Shown: positions 34,438-46,989, numbered from the stretch's first letter. The stretch is 64,000 bases of DNA from Valencia hispanica (GCA_963556495.2 OY747702.1:39352180-39416179); one strand, 5' to 3'. A program made the numbers and translations. Notes: generated from the letters alone by a model not told the origin.

Positions 34438-34974
34438 ACCACACTCATCATCGGGGACTCTATCATCAGAAACGTGAAGATGAGAGGAGCCCTTACACTG
34501 TGTTTCCCTGGAGCCACTGTCACGGACTTTACAGAACAGATCCTGCAGCTCATTGATCATCACAAATCTGTGAGTAAAGTTGTGATTCATGCTGGCACCA
34601 ATGACATTTATAAATAGCAGACTGAGCTCCTGAAGTGTGATTTTATTCACCTTTTTAATCTTCTAGAAACCACACATGTCTCTGTCTTTATTCCTGGCCC
34701 CACTCCCACTATCGGCAGAGGAATTGGCCGTTTTAGCAGACTTTTATCCCTTAATACTTGGCTCTCCTCCATCACTGCTGTTCACAATATTGGTTTTATA
34801 GACAATTTTAACATTTTTGGGGGCAGGAAGCACCTGTTTGGACCAGATGGGCTCCATCTAAATAGACAAGGCACTCGTACACTGACATTGAGCCTGGCAT
34901 GTCCACGCCCCCCCCTGTCAACTGCACTGGCCACAGCTGCCCCTGCCCTCTCTGATTCCTCCACCACATCCTGA
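34438..34974 (+). pseudogene. LINE ORF1 with SGNH esterase domain
   Basis: The frame starting TTLIIGDSIIRNVKM (serine codon 34459-34461) holds the block I GDS nucleophile of SGNH hydrolases. VVIHAGTNDIYK (34594-34605 for GTND) is block III. FGPDGLHLNRQG carries the block V aspartate and histidine (34846-34848, 34855-34857). CR1/L2-type LINEs are known to carry such an esterase in ORF1, where it may act in RNA-protein particle formation. All catalytic positions are present. One in-frame TAG at 34615-34617, straight after the GTND block, interrupts an otherwise open frame ending at TGA 34972-34974. Confidence 0.8.
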
Positions 34975-35133
34975 TGTGCAAATGGTCCCTGCTCCTATGA
35001 ACTCACCCCTGATTTTAACAGTAACTCACATACTGGACTTGGACCTTGCTCTACCTCATTCATACCTGTTATCAGCAGAGAGCGGACTAAAAATCATAAA
35101 CCGAACAAATGCAATCCAAATAATCTCAAAAAG

Positions 35134-37924
35134 TTGCCAAAACCCCCACTTTCAGTAAATCATACAGTCCCTTCATCTCCAATCACTATTAATATGGCAC
35201 TTTTTAATGTTCGCTCTCTGCTGAACAAAACTTTTATAATAAATGATCAGATTTTAGACCACAATCTTCATTGTTTATTTTTAACAGAAACTTGGCTGAG
35301 TGCAGATGCCCTTGTTGTTCTTACAGAGGCCTCCCCACCTAATTTTAACTTCACTTATTCTACGAGGAGTAGCAAAAGGGGAGGCAGAACTGCTTTTATA
35401 AGTTCATCAACACTTTCCGCCAAACCTGTTTTATTTGATAACTGTTTCACTTTTGAATATAATGCAAATGTTTTTAGCACTCCTCAGATTTTATGTGTCA
35501 CAATTTTTAGGCCTCCAAAAACGAGTGCACTTTTAATTCAAATTTTTTTTAAATCCATTTTGCACAACTCCTTTGAAAGGATCATTTTAGCTGATGATTT
35601 TAATCTACATATAGATAACCTTTTAGATCCTTTATCAACAGATGTTTTAAACATCCTGACTTATATGGATTTTAGCCAACATGTCATGCAGCTGACTCAC
35701 AACAAAGGACACACCCTGGACTGTCCACCCGTGTGTCCTCTGTTGTTGAATTGGCTGTCTCTGACCACTACTGTGTGTTTTTTAACATCACCGGTTTTAT
35801 TCAGCAGGAGACCTCTGTGAGAACTGTCAAGAAGCGCCATCTAACCCCTGAAGTGGCTGCAGGTTTTCTGGAAATTTTTTAAATAGAATCCTCCTATTGT
35901 TTTACCTGCCCCCTGTGATTTTATTGTCAAGGATTTTAACAGAAGGCTTCAGTCCACTCTTGACCGGCTTGCTCCACTACAAGTTAAAAGTTTAAAATCT
36001 AAAGCTGCAACGCCGTGGAAAAATGAAAACCTCCGAAAAATGAAGAGAAATTGTAGGGCGGCAGAGAGAAAATGGACGAAAAGTAAAACCACAATAAACC
36101 ATCAAATATACACAGATCTTCTCAAATTATACAAGAATGCAGTAAGAAATTCAAGAAATTCATACCTCTCCAAAATCATCTCGGAACATAAAAATAATTA
36201 CAAAATCCTTTTTTCCACCATTGATAAACTTTTTAACAGAGCTACATTTCCTAAAACCCCCTCAAACACTCTTTGTGAGGAGTTCGCAGACCACTTCAGA
36301 GGGAAGGTAGACACCATCAGATGTAAGATTTTATCTTCTCAGAGTAACATGGTTTTAGACAAATCTGAGTGTGTGTCTTTACCAGAGGAAATGCTGGACA
36401 GTTTTGTCCTGGTAGAAGCTGGGACTCTTGATAAAGTTTTCTCCTCAGTGAGGCCCACCACATGTGTTTTGGACCCGATTCCCACTTCCTTTTTTAAGCA
36501 ATTTTACGGATCTTTTAGAGATGATATTTTAACCATGATGAATTGCTCCCTTCAGACGGGGGTCTTTCTTGCTCCTTTAAAGGGGCGGTAGTGAGGCCCC
36601 TGTTGAAGAAGAACAATTTAGATTTTAACTTACCTTTTTTAAGCAACATTTTAGAATTTTTTTTTAAATTCAACTTAATGATTTTATTAATGAGCACAAT
36701 GTCCTGGAGAAATTTCAGTCTGGTTTTAGGGTGAACCACAGCACAGAGACGGCCCTTCTAAAGATTTTAAATGATTTTAGATTAAACTATGATGCACAGA
36801 GGGTGACAGTGTTGGTTCTACTGGATCTAAGCCCTGCCTTCGATACAGTAGACCACACTATTCTTTTAACCCGTTTAAAACAGATTGGCCTCTCTGGTGC
36901 TGTTCACAAATGGTTCACATCCTATCTCACAGACAGGACTTTTATGGTAAGTTTAGATACCTGCTCCTCTAGGGTCCATAGGATTACATGTGGTGTGCCC
37001 CAGGGTTCGATTTTAGACCCAGTTCTTTTTAACCTGTATATGCTTCCTCTTGGCAGCGTCATCAGAAGACATGGAGTCAACTTTCAGAGTTATGCCGATG
37101 ATACACAGCTGTACATCTCCCTGTCTCCCGATGACACACGGCCAATGGATGCACTTTTTAACTGCATTTTAGACATTAAATCCTGGATGGCAGAAAACTT
37201 TCTCCAGCTCAACCAGGACAAAACTGAAGTTTTAGTCATCGGTCCTGAGGCTCAGAGAGAGAAACTTTTACCAAAACTACAATCACTGTCTTTTAATCCC
37301 TCTTTACAAGTGAAGAACCTGGGCGTGATTTTTGACACTGAGCTGACTTTTATTCCTCACATAAAAAATATTACTAAAATAGGTTTTTATCAACTAAAGA
37401 ACATCGCCAGAGACCGCCCCATTCTCTCTCGGGCCAATACGGAGACACTGATGCATGCTTTTATCTCCAGTAGAATTTATTACTGTAATGCCCTGCTTTC
37501 TGGTCTTCCCAAAAAGAGTATATCAGGTTTACAACTACTACAAAATTCAGCAGCACGTGTCCTGACGAAAACCAGGAGGCGGGAGCACATTACACCGGTC
37601 TTAAAATCATTGCGTTGGCTCCCTGTACACTTCAGGATCGACTTTAAGGTTCTTTTAATGGTTTTTAAGTGTCTTAATGGTCTTGGGCCTTCTTATCTCT
37701 CTGAACTGCTTTTACCATAAAAACCTTCGCGCTCTCTGCGCTTCTCTGGCAGCCGTCTCCTTGTCACCCCAAAAGTCAGGACACACACGCATGGCGAGGC
37801 GTCTTTCCAGTTTTATGGCCCTCACCTCTGGAACAGGCTGCCAGAGGACCTCAGGGCTGCAGAGAACGTTCATGTTTTTAAGAGCAGGCTCAAGACTCAC
37901 CTTTTTAGCCTAACTTTTAACTGA
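35134..37924 (+). pseudogene. LINE ORF2: endonuclease and reverse transcriptase
   Basis: The protein nicks target DNA and primes cDNA synthesis there. The endonuclease (35134-35820) has ALFNVRSLLNK, CLFLTETWL and a degenerate ADDFNLHID (usually GDFN). It shifts frame near 35720, so its SDHYCV block lies in another frame. The linker (36040-36591) shifts at about 36585. The reverse transcriptase (36731-37720, 329 codons open) has LDLSPAFDTV (residues 31-40), [11 protein letters not shown] (87-97) and the catalytic YADD (121-124). After a stop at 37719 the C-terminal FYGPHLWNRLPEDLRAAENV and RLKTHLFSL continue in another frame to about 37924. A short deletion near 36640 removed the NYRPVS block. 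It is not functional. Confidence 0.85.
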
Positions 37925-38466
37925 TTATTATTTATTACTGTTTGTTTAACTGCTCTGCATGTTCTATATGATTATATTTTTATCAGTTTTACTATTTAAT
38001 CTTAGCACAGTAATTTACTGTTTATTTTTATACTTTAAAATCCCCGTTCCAGTGTTTCCTCTGTGGGAGCCCTCTGCCCCGGGAGCGGTGGTCGGCTGTG
38101 GCTCCCTGGGTGGTCTCCAGGTGGAGCTTGGGTGGAGGTGGGGGTCTTGGCCTTGCCTCCACTGGGTGCCCTGTGTCGGTGCCTCGGCTGCTGCTGTTAA
38201 TCTACCGCTGCCGGGGCAGATGGCTCCTCTGACGGCGTTTCCTTGCATGGTTCATCTACACTCGGCCCAATGTCCTTTTTTACTTTTTCTTTTAACTGTG
38301 TGTGTGCATGGGAGTTTGGTTGGGGGGTATAATTGTGACCATGCTTTTAAATCTGTGGGGGAGGGAAGGGAAGGTTTTTTTATGTGGGGTCCTTTTAATC
38401 TGTAAAGGACTTTGTGATGCAACTTCTTGTATGAAAAGCGCTTTATAAATAAAGTTTGATTTGATT

Positions 38467-38784
38467 TGAAATGTGAATACAGTGTCTGTGGTAAAAACCG
38501 AGAAAGCAGTTTTAACAGAAAAACTTCAGTCGGAAATAAAATGGTTTGTTTTGGAAAAAGTACAATAGATAGCCTATTTAAAAATATTAATATTGCAGTA
38601 TTTTAATTAATTAAAGACAGTGTGCATGCAATTCATGTACAGATTATGAAAATAATTTACAAAATAATAACACAATCCAGACTTTTTTTAAGAGGGGTTT
38701 TAGCGTGCAACAGATACAAACAGGCATTTTAATTTGGGTGACACATCACTAATCTTTAGCCCATGATAAAATTAATAAATACTG
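38467..38784. other. Spacer, nothing recognised
   Basis: AT-rich spacer between two LINE copies, with no feature seen. Confidence 0.4.
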
Positions 38785-39711
38785 AAAATCATTGGCTCCC
38801 TGTTAAATCCAAAATAGAATTTAAGATCTTCTTCTTACTTACAAAGCCCTTAATAATCAAGCTCCATCATACATCAGAGATCTAATTGTCCTCTCCTGTG
38901 GAACCAGCTCCCAGCTTTAGTCCGTGAGGCAGACACTCTGTTTACTTTTAAGGCCAGGCTTAAAACTTTCCTTTTTGATAAAGCTTATAGTTAGAGTGGC
39001 TAAGGTCATCCTGAGCTATCTCTGTAGTTATGCTGCTATAGGCTTAGACTGCTGGAGGACAGACTTACCAATTTTCTTCACTCTGCTACTTCCTTTTCTC
39101 CTACGACTCTCCAGTTGTATTACAGTACATTCTGTTATTTCAACTGTTAATTTTGTTTTTTCTCAGTGTTTTTCTCTCCATAGAAGATATACCTGGTCTG
39201 GTATCCTGCTTGGCTGCAATGCCCTGTTGGACGGGGGGCATCGACTGGGATGATCCTCCCAGTAACTGAACATCCACTGTGTCCTGTTATCAACTTTTTA
39301 CTATCTGTAACATAGAAAGTTCTCTTATATTAGATCTTCTGTTCCTTCTGTTTCTCTGCTCTGTCTTCTCAAACCCCCAGACGGTCGTGGCAGTTGGCCG
39401 CTCCTACTGAGCCTGGTTCTGTTGGAGGTTTCTTCCTGTTAAAGGGGAGTTTTTCCTCTCCACCGTCGCTACATGCTTGCTCAGAATGAGGGATTGCTGA
39501 AGGATTGCTGTGGTTGGAAAGTCTGCATCAACGGGGCTCAACCTCACGCCAATGACTGACGCAATCTGCTGGGATTCCTTAAATAGGAAACTTTTTAACT
39601 GATTGAAATGTTTGTATAAATGTATTGAAATTACTTCTTGTTAAGTGCCTTGAGATGACATCTGTTGTGAATTGGCGCTATATAAATAAACTGAATTGAA
39701 TTGAATTGAAA
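38785..39711 (+). mobile_element. 5'-truncated L2-type LINE, second family
   Basis: Begins inside the C-terminal coding region (HWLPVKSKIEFKI, then APSYIRDLI), skips by deletion to [20 protein letters not shown] and stops after FDKAYS. About 700 bp of 3' UTR ends AATTGGCGCTATATAAATAA and a TGAAT repeat. The segment 38914-39711 is nearly identical to 60007-60785, so both copies are young or descend from the same recent source. Confidence 0.8.
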
Positions 39712-39895
39712 TTACATCATTAAACAAACAGACCAAGGAACATACCAGAAATATCAGGGACAACGTTGTGGAAAAGTCTAAGGCAGAGTAAATGTGTTTC
39801 TGAAACACACTGTAAAAAATGTTTTTGCTGCAAAATCCCAAGATTTGTACATCTCATACTGCACTGTTCAGTCCATTATCTGAAAGCGGAAAGAG
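39712..39895. other. Spacer, nothing recognised
   Basis: Short AT-rich spacer between LINE tail and inverted-repeat element. Confidence 0.4.
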
Positions 39896-41095
39896 AATAG
39901 GAGGATCTTTGTTGACATCGTTGTGCGAATCCACGGGCCGTTGTGTGGCAAAAAACAAACAAAAATGGCAGACAGTATAGAGGCGGCGAAAGCTTTTAAG
40001 AGTTAGCGGGCGAAATCCCCAATATATACACACTTTAACGTCTGAAGACAGAGAAATGTTTACAGAGAAGCTTAAAATCTGCATTGGTGACAAAATCGAG
40101 ATTATTCATAGTCCATAGGAAATCTGGGATGATCAAAAACGTTGGTCCAATTCGCCGATGTCTTGACCATAAATCTGCTGGGGAGACATTTATTCCTACC
40201 TAATAGAAAGCCCTGGACCTTTTACTTATGACAAATGATAGGCTTTCAAAACTCTGGAGGCCTACAATTATTTTATTTCAAGAAAAGCTGGGCCAATCTA
40301 TTCTACAAAACAGAAAGCTGTGGTCCTCCTGAAAGCCGAGGTCAGACCTGGCCAAGCAGAGTCTCAGAGTGATTCACATCTCCTGTGGGTGATCGCTAAA
40401 GAGAACGGCGAAATCCCCACTGCTCACTCCGACTGCAAAGCTGTGTAAATCTTTATTGATTAGTGTCCTTTATTTTTGGAAATGTTATCGCTGTTGTACA
40501 ATTTTAGTAGTACAGTAACACGATAATTTTAATGGCGTCTGGTCTCTGGTAAAAACTGAATATTACCGCTTTCACCGTTCTTCTGTTAAATTTAGTCTCT
40601 GAGAAACATGCAGTCATGTAGAGGCTTAAATGTTCAAAGTAGAAGCAGCTGTCAGGATAGGACTAACAACTGCTGCACGTAGGCCTACCAGTGAAGCTTG
40701 CAGGCATCTAAGCACTGCTGCAAAATATATTTTTTAATTCTGATAAGGTTTAAAAAAATGGACCCTCTATCACTATGATTTAGGTGAAGAAATAGATGTT
40801 TTCATCCAAAATTATAGGAATCTTAAAATGAATGCTGCAGAATTCCAGGCTTTCTTCAGATCATCTGGGTTTAATCTCCATATTGCCCCGAGCCATCTCT
40901 TTCGATTTTCGTGACCCTTTCGGAGGGAATTTGAAAAATAGTTTTATCAGGCCCACAACCATCAGCTTTGCTAAATCATGCTCGAAAGATGCAAAACAAT
41001 AGAATTATAGGTAAAATTCACTCCTTCCTTCCACACAGTACCATGATGCATTGCGAGAAAACATAAACATTGACGTCACAAAAGATCCTCCTATT
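39896..41095 (+). mobile_element. Inverted-repeat-flanked element, SWIM-like remnant
   Basis: AATAGGAGGATCTTTGTTGA (39896 on) is inverted as GACGTCACAAAAGATCCTCC then TATT (41072-41095). A plus-strand frame inside (about 40257-40450) reads EAYNYFISRKAGPIYSTKQK, LLKAEVRPGQAESQ and LLWVIAKENGEIPTAHSDCK. This recalls the region before and at the start of a SWIM zinc finger in uncharacterised fish proteins that also carry a YqaJ-type nuclease domain. MFKVEAAVRIGLTTAA lies further on, near 40630, after an intron-like gap. The first zinc-binding cysteine appears to be serine. The family identification is tentative. Confidence 0.45.
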
Positions 41096-42770
41096 GCACA
41101 AAAGCAAATCTGCTACAACAATAAACTTCCAGGCTGGACAAGAACAGTAATCAAGGAAGCAGGACAGATGCCCACGATAACTGGAAGAGCTGAAGAAATC
41201 CACAGTTCAGTAGTGAGAATCTCTTGTCAGAAGAATTATTTAGTTGTGCTCTACACTAATTAATAATCAATTGGAAATAATATTGTAGACATTTTAGTTT
41301 GTTTATTTTATTAGAAGACGGTTAGAATGTCTGAATATTTACGACCATGAAATAGCCTCCTAAAATATATAATTTTTGTTGAGTTTGCATCACTTTGAAA
41401 CTTTGAAGCTCTGACAGCTAACAAACCCTCTGAATGATGTGGGCTTTTTAAAATAAAACAGAAGATTTTCTTTCATTTGAAAGACAAACAAGACTTGAAC
41501 CACACCACAGCCATGGAATAATAAAGAAAATCGTCAAAATTCAGAGCATGTTTTTTAAGTCTTCAGGTTTTTCTTCCTTCCCTTCTGCCCTCTTGGCTCT
41601 CAGCTCATCGGCTTCATGCCCCACTTGACTGTGATGATAAGATCTCGGTCCCCATGGCAACTGGTGGGATTCTGAGCTATCTACTTTTCCCTGTTTCTAA
41701 TTCCTGCCCATTCATTTGCATAGAAATAACATTTTGGGATGAATGAGTGGTCCCCTCTAGGCCCAACCTGTGTCTATCTGAACACTCAGAGCATTTTATT
41801 TGTGTTCTTGCCTGCCAGTATGACAATGAACATTTACCACGTGATGTGAATGATGAAGCTGACAGCGAAGAGTGGCCTGATCAAGTCTCTCTGAGCTTTG
41901 GACCTCATTTTAATATTGCCTTTAGCTATGTAGTTTTATTACAATCATATTTCATCAAACAACCTTACTAACAAGTTGGTAATGACATAATTAACCTACA
42001 GGGGGCAGGACGATGAGTGTAATTGGGGAGGTTTCAAAGCAAGGCCGGCCAATCGGAGAGGTTAGAGAGAAACTGGATAGCGAGGGTGAGCGGCTGCCAT
42101 GAACCGAACACAGACAACATCAGGCAGCACGGAGCTAATGAGGTTTTAATGACAGTAACTCTCAGGTCCTGGTAATGCTGAGCTCTGTGTTTTACATCTA
42201 GGTCACATTAAATCTAGTAAAAGGCTTGATTCACTTCTCAAAATAAAACTTTTTACCTTGTTTTGAGATGTCATTTTTCCCACAAGGAGGATCATTAAGT
42301 CTTCAGAAGAAGCAGAAAGTAAATTATGATGAATTTGGGTTCAATTTTGGGTTCTGCACAAGTGGCTGCTTTCTAGACTGTCTGCCATGTGCACCGTTAG
42401 TGGCCATAATTCTTCTCTCGATATGGTGTTAATGGATGACCTGAAGAGCTTTTGCACAGTTTTCTATTTAAAATAAGATTACTTACCCTACTGGTAAATA
42501 ATCATCTTAATCCTCTTTATTTGCTGTTAGAGGACTGCATTATGAAGGCTGTCTTTTATATTCCGACAAAGTGAACCAAAGGTGGCTGTTAGGTCATCCA
42601 AGCTTCTTGAATAATTTTGTGTCAGAGTGTACAAGCTTATTGTGGATGTACTCAGTCCCAACAGGAAAATAAAATGCTTAATGGCCTTGATGATTCCTCA
42701 GTTCTTCTTAGCAGCGCTGTTAGACACAATATTTAGAAACCTTTGTTGACTTCAGTTGTTTTTTTTATTT
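41096..42770. other. No gene recognised
   Basis: Short frames only (for example 41747-41971, 74 codons). GGGGGCAGGACGATGAGTG near 42001 begins a slightly GC-richer patch. Nothing nameable. Confidence 0.35.
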
Positions 42771-42772
42771 TA

Positions 42773-44385
42773 CAGTTTTTGCCCATTGCTTGAACACTAT
42801 AGACACATGCTCAAACCAAAGTAACATAACTTGAAGTTGTTGTTACTATACCTTAAACAAAGTGTAACCATACCTTACACAAAAGCGCTGCTTAGCACTT
42901 TAGTTGCAATTCTGTAACACACTTGATCCTTTCTGCAACACACTTGCTCCTAGACACTACACACTATTTCATACATAAGACACTTATTTCAAAAATGAAA
43001 TCTCAGGGTACCATTGGGAAAACACATCAATTCAAAATACAACACACATTGGTTAATTGAAAAGGCATAGACACACACCTGAAAACACTTACTTACAAAA
43101 CTGAACACCAATCAGCCAGCTACAAAAAGGCCCCAGTTAAGCAATTTTGAGAACTTTGCATGCATGGAGGCAGGAAGAGCTAGAGGCAGAGGCAGAGGCA
43201 GAGGAAGAGGAAGAGGAAGAGGAGGACAGAGAGAGAGACGAGTACAGAGAGAGAGAGAGAGGACGTGGTCGAAGAGGCCACGCAAGGACCATTATTTCGG
43301 ATGACATAAGGGCAACTTTGGTGGACCATGTCATAAACCATGGCCTGACTATGACGGAAGCTGGGCAGAGAGTCCATCCTAATCTAAGCCGCTTCACAGT
43401 TGCATCCATAATAAGGACATTCCGGCTCGAAAACAGGTATGTCTTCAACTCTCTAATCAGACTGTATAGATTATTTACAGTACTGTACCATATCACATTA
43501 CTGTATCACTTGTATTCTATTCCAGGGTGGCTAATGCTCCTTTTTCAACAAAAGTGGTAGTTTTGTGAAACATACCTTGATACAGTAACGTGTTGAGATG
43601 TTTCAGTACTGTCTATGGTAAATACAGTAAAGTTCAGTATACACCGTACTGTAAAAAAGAAGCAGACGAGAACAATTTGTGGTTGCATTTTTCTACAGAA
43701 TGGCTAGAAGACCTACGTGGACGCCAACGCCTGTTCACCCAACAGCAGGAACTTGCCATAGTGAACCTAGTATGCCTCTTCTGCAGGCAATGGAACAGGC
43801 CTGCGGAGACATTGGGGTGAGGTCAATCCAGGGATGGATTCGGCACACAAGGGGATATTTTCCCCGATGCTTAGCGAGAGAAGACATTGCTTGTGATGTT
43901 GATGAGATCCTGTGGCCAGACCCCAACAGACGGCAGGATCCATAAGCCCACTTGCGCACAATTGTGTTTTTGTGTTTACAGTAGTGTATTGTTTGTTTTT
44001 ATTTTTGATTTAACTGAATTTACTGTACTGTAAAATATACTAATGTAATGATTTTGAAAACCGTATTTATTTTTTTGGTTGTGAAAACATGCCCTCTGTG
44101 GAACTGAATAAAAACACTGAAAACAAAAGAATGCAGTTTTTTAGATAAAGTAGACTAGTGTGTTGCTGCTAATCTGAAAGTGTATTCATATGATGCAAGT
44201 GGATATCATTTTGTCAACAGAGTGACATTTTGACAAAGGATTGTTAAGTTTTGATAGCAGAGTTTCAATTTGACATAGATGTTAATGGTTTATTTCCCAG
44301 TGTTTTGTCTTATTTGCTTGTGTGTAGAGTTTTGACACAATGAGCCCAATTTAGCAAAACGTGTTTAAGCAATAGGCAAAAACTG
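42773..44385 (+). mobile_element. IS630-like mariner, internally deleted
   Basis: The ends CAGTTTTTGCCCATTGCTTG and the inverse CAATAGGCAAAAACTG are well conserved and flanked by TA at 42771-42772 and 44386-44387, the Tc1/mariner target duplication. The 1.6-kb element keeps the start and end of its transposase gene but lacks the catalytic middle. It could still be moved in trans by a full-length relative, because its ends are intact. Confidence 0.8.
43164..43945 (+). pseudogene. IS630-like transposase lacking the DDE core
   Basis: The likely start ATG at 43164 opens MEAGRARGRGRGRGRG, an arginine/glycine-rich N-terminus. A shift in the GA-repeat tract (about 43225-43262) moves to the frame with ISDDIRATLVDHVINHGLTM and HPNLSRFTVASIIRTFRLEN, a winged-helix DNA-binding region. 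GTATGT at 43437 and a CTACAG acceptor ending 43698 mark a probable intron. RQRLFTQQQELAIVNLV follows, then about the middle two-thirds of the protein is missing: the sequence jumps at about 43770 to MPLLQAMEQACGDIGVRSIQ and the C-terminal CLAREDIACDVDEILWPDPN. All three catalytic acidic residues fall in the gap. Confidence 0.75.
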
Positions 44386-44387
44386 TA

Positions 44388-46989
44388 AATATCTACATCA
44401 ACCACATTGTCAAGTAAGTTTAATAATTCTGAGCTGGATGAATTTATACTTTGATTCCTTTGAGCTTCCATTGATTTTCTTTGAAAAGTCTGTCATCTTA
44501 TTTTTCTTCTTACTCTAAGGGGAGCTATTTTCTGTCATACTAACACTTTGTATATCCACCTTCACTACATTCATGGACCCTCTTTGTTGTCTTCATCTAT
44601 TCCACCTCTCTTCCAGACGGATAATCAACATCCTTTGTCCAATATATCCACTATCCTTCCCCTGAACCAACTTTGTGAAGAAGCTGAATAACCTGTTGCA
44701 CAGAAAAATATTCAGCTTCAGTATGGAAAGGCCAATATATTGATTCAACGTGACCCTCCAATCGAGAGACAACATAGCCAAATATAGTGAAATGGTGCAG
44801 TTGTTATCCCCCTCCCTGTGATGTTAGATGATTCTAGGCTTAAAAATTGAGGCATGGACCAAGAAGAACTCTCGAACAAAGTTTACTTTCCAATCCCCAA
44901 AATAACTGGATGATTTAGTAGATCAGTTGAGGGTACTACTGAGTCAATAAAGCAATAGTTTGATAAGATTGCATTTATGATAATATTGCATAATGTATTA
45001 TTTGTGATACACTTTCCCATTGGTTTTGTTCTAAAACATGTATATCAATAAGTGCCAAATAGCTGGATTTTCCCAAAACATTAAACAAAAATAGCATAAG
45101 CATCTTGTAAAAGTTTATATTTTATGAACACCTCCTTAGCAGCTTTTGACCAAAAACAAGTTATATGAATATTAAACCTGCAGATGTGGCTCATACCACA
45201 GTATTACCAAGTACCACGTTTTAATTACTCTTATCAAAAACATTGCAAATTGACCCAGAGCCCTTCAGTGTCACCATTTTATACACCCTTGTGTGTTGTA
45301 CTATTGTACTTAAACTTGTATTAGTTTATTTTTTTGTTGAAGTTTTTTAAGTGTTTTGTTTTGTTTTTATTTTCTTGTATAAAAGATTTACATGTTTATG
45401 GGAATGTTTATGTTTAGCATTTTATTTAGTTTGACTATACCTTATTTAGTCACTATTTATCTCCATTGATTGCAGTTTTTATCCTCTTTGGTTCAGTAAC
45501 CTCTTTTGAAAATTAAACCAAAAAATCTACTAACATCCTGTTGGTAGATTGTATTATTTGGAGTCATATCTCATTTCATATCCTTTTCATGTTTCTGTAC
45601 ACGAGAAAAATTACTTGAAATTGTGTGGTCAAAATGGGTATACCCAGTGGCAGACAGTTTCATTTCAAACCCTGAAAAGTTTATCACAGTGAAATAACCA
45701 GCGCCAAAGTTGAAGCTACTGGACACATACATGTGTTTATAATATATTTTGAATACTGCACACAATAGATGACCTGAACATTTAACCGTGGGTACATGCA
45801 CTTACAAGCATAAATAACAAAAGTAGAAGAAAAATGTTTTCTTTGTTGTCACTCATGGTCTGATGAGTGAATGCAAATATGTAAATTTGGCTTTGTTACT
45901 TACAGTCAGTCATGTCATTCATTATTCATATAAAAATTCTTATAGCTGCTCTCATGTTACTCATATTTGAAACTATAAAAACGGCATCTGCAGAATCACC
46001 TTTAAATGTTGTTTAGATGTTAAAGCTGCTGATGTTCCCCCTGACCCCCTTCTTCAGTTACCACTCCACCTCTGTTAAGACCATGCTGCCCAGGGTTTCA
46101 GAAGGAACCGGTGCTCTGACATCCCACGGGGTCACAGCAGCCGTATTCATCCTCAGTGGAGACAGTGAGAGACAGAGGGGAATGCAAGTCGACTGATTGG
46201 CTGCCTAAAAAAGTCTAATCTTATAGGAAGGCTGCTGACTGGGGAGTGAAGGGACGGCAGACACAACTTTAAAAGCTTTTCTTTTTCACTCCACATCCCT
46301 TTATCACAGTCAGGCCATGTGCTGCAAGCTGAAAGGGGACGCAACAGAAGACTGCCTGGAAGGAGACCCCGGTGGAATCTCGAGGTAGAAAAAAACCTTA
46401 CTGTGCATTTATGCAGCATGTTTCTTTTCTTTCAGCGTTTCTGTCAAATAAAACAATACTAAATATTTAATGTTATGTATTTCCTCTGGAATAATGCAGC
46501 TTTTGTTTTTACATGCTTTCCCTCTACCGTCGTTAATATTAAAGGCTGCTGCAGCAGAAATGACTGAGTTTATGCATTGTGTGGGCTTGTCTGTGGTGGA
46601 CTGGGTGAAGTAACTCTCAGAAAGGGTCATGCAGACAGATGAAAACATTGGGAGTGCACACAGCAAACACTCTGAAGAAATGACACTGACCTGTTTTAGT
46701 GAAGCATGCATCTGCTGCTGGTGGGGGCAGACAGCCCCAGAATTTGTCTTGCCTGCATCAGTAAATATTCATGAGCTGAATTTACATATATTCACAGAAA
46801 CAACCTGAACTAACAATAAAGCACATAAACAAGTCTTGCTGTTAGGCGGCTAGATCCACCATTGCCTATTTCTGCCTGTAATATATAATTTGTAGTAAGA
46901 AAGAAAAGATATACAGGTGGGTGGGTGTGCTTTTGCAGGTGAAGTCACTTTCTGTAAGGTTAACTCAGGATTGCCATTTCAACAAAAAG
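44388..46989. other. No confirmed gene
   Basis: AT-rich, except for a balanced patch at about 46020-46400. That patch has an ATG at 46317 followed by MCCKLKGDATEDCLEGDPGG and a weak GTAGAA donor-like site at about 46384. An exon is possible but unsupported. The other frames (45571-45801, 46409-46711 on minus) have no motif. Confidence 0.3.

Larger units (their letters stand above)
33990..38466 (+). mobile_element. Nearly full-length L2/CR1-type LINE
   Basis: Contains an esterase-bearing ORF1 (34438-34974) and a large ORF2 with endonuclease and reverse transcriptase (about 35134-37924), then a 3' UTR ending GAAAAGCGCTTTATAAATAA and a short TTTGAT repeat in place of a poly-A tail, as is usual for L2. 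The GC-rich 5' segment at 34010-34430 is probably the 5' UTR and ORF1 N-terminus. Frameshifts and a stop disable this copy, but the domain order is complete. Confidence 0.85.

Noticed and set aside
34111..34650. 179-codon minus-strand frame
   Set aside because: It overlaps the LINE ORF1 and 5' region on the plus strand, which has clear esterase motifs. The minus frame has none.
43147..43230. Glutamate-rich start of the 137-codon frame
   Set aside because: Relatives have an arginine/glycine-rich start in the other phase. The acidic run is the frameshifted reading of a GA-rich repeat.
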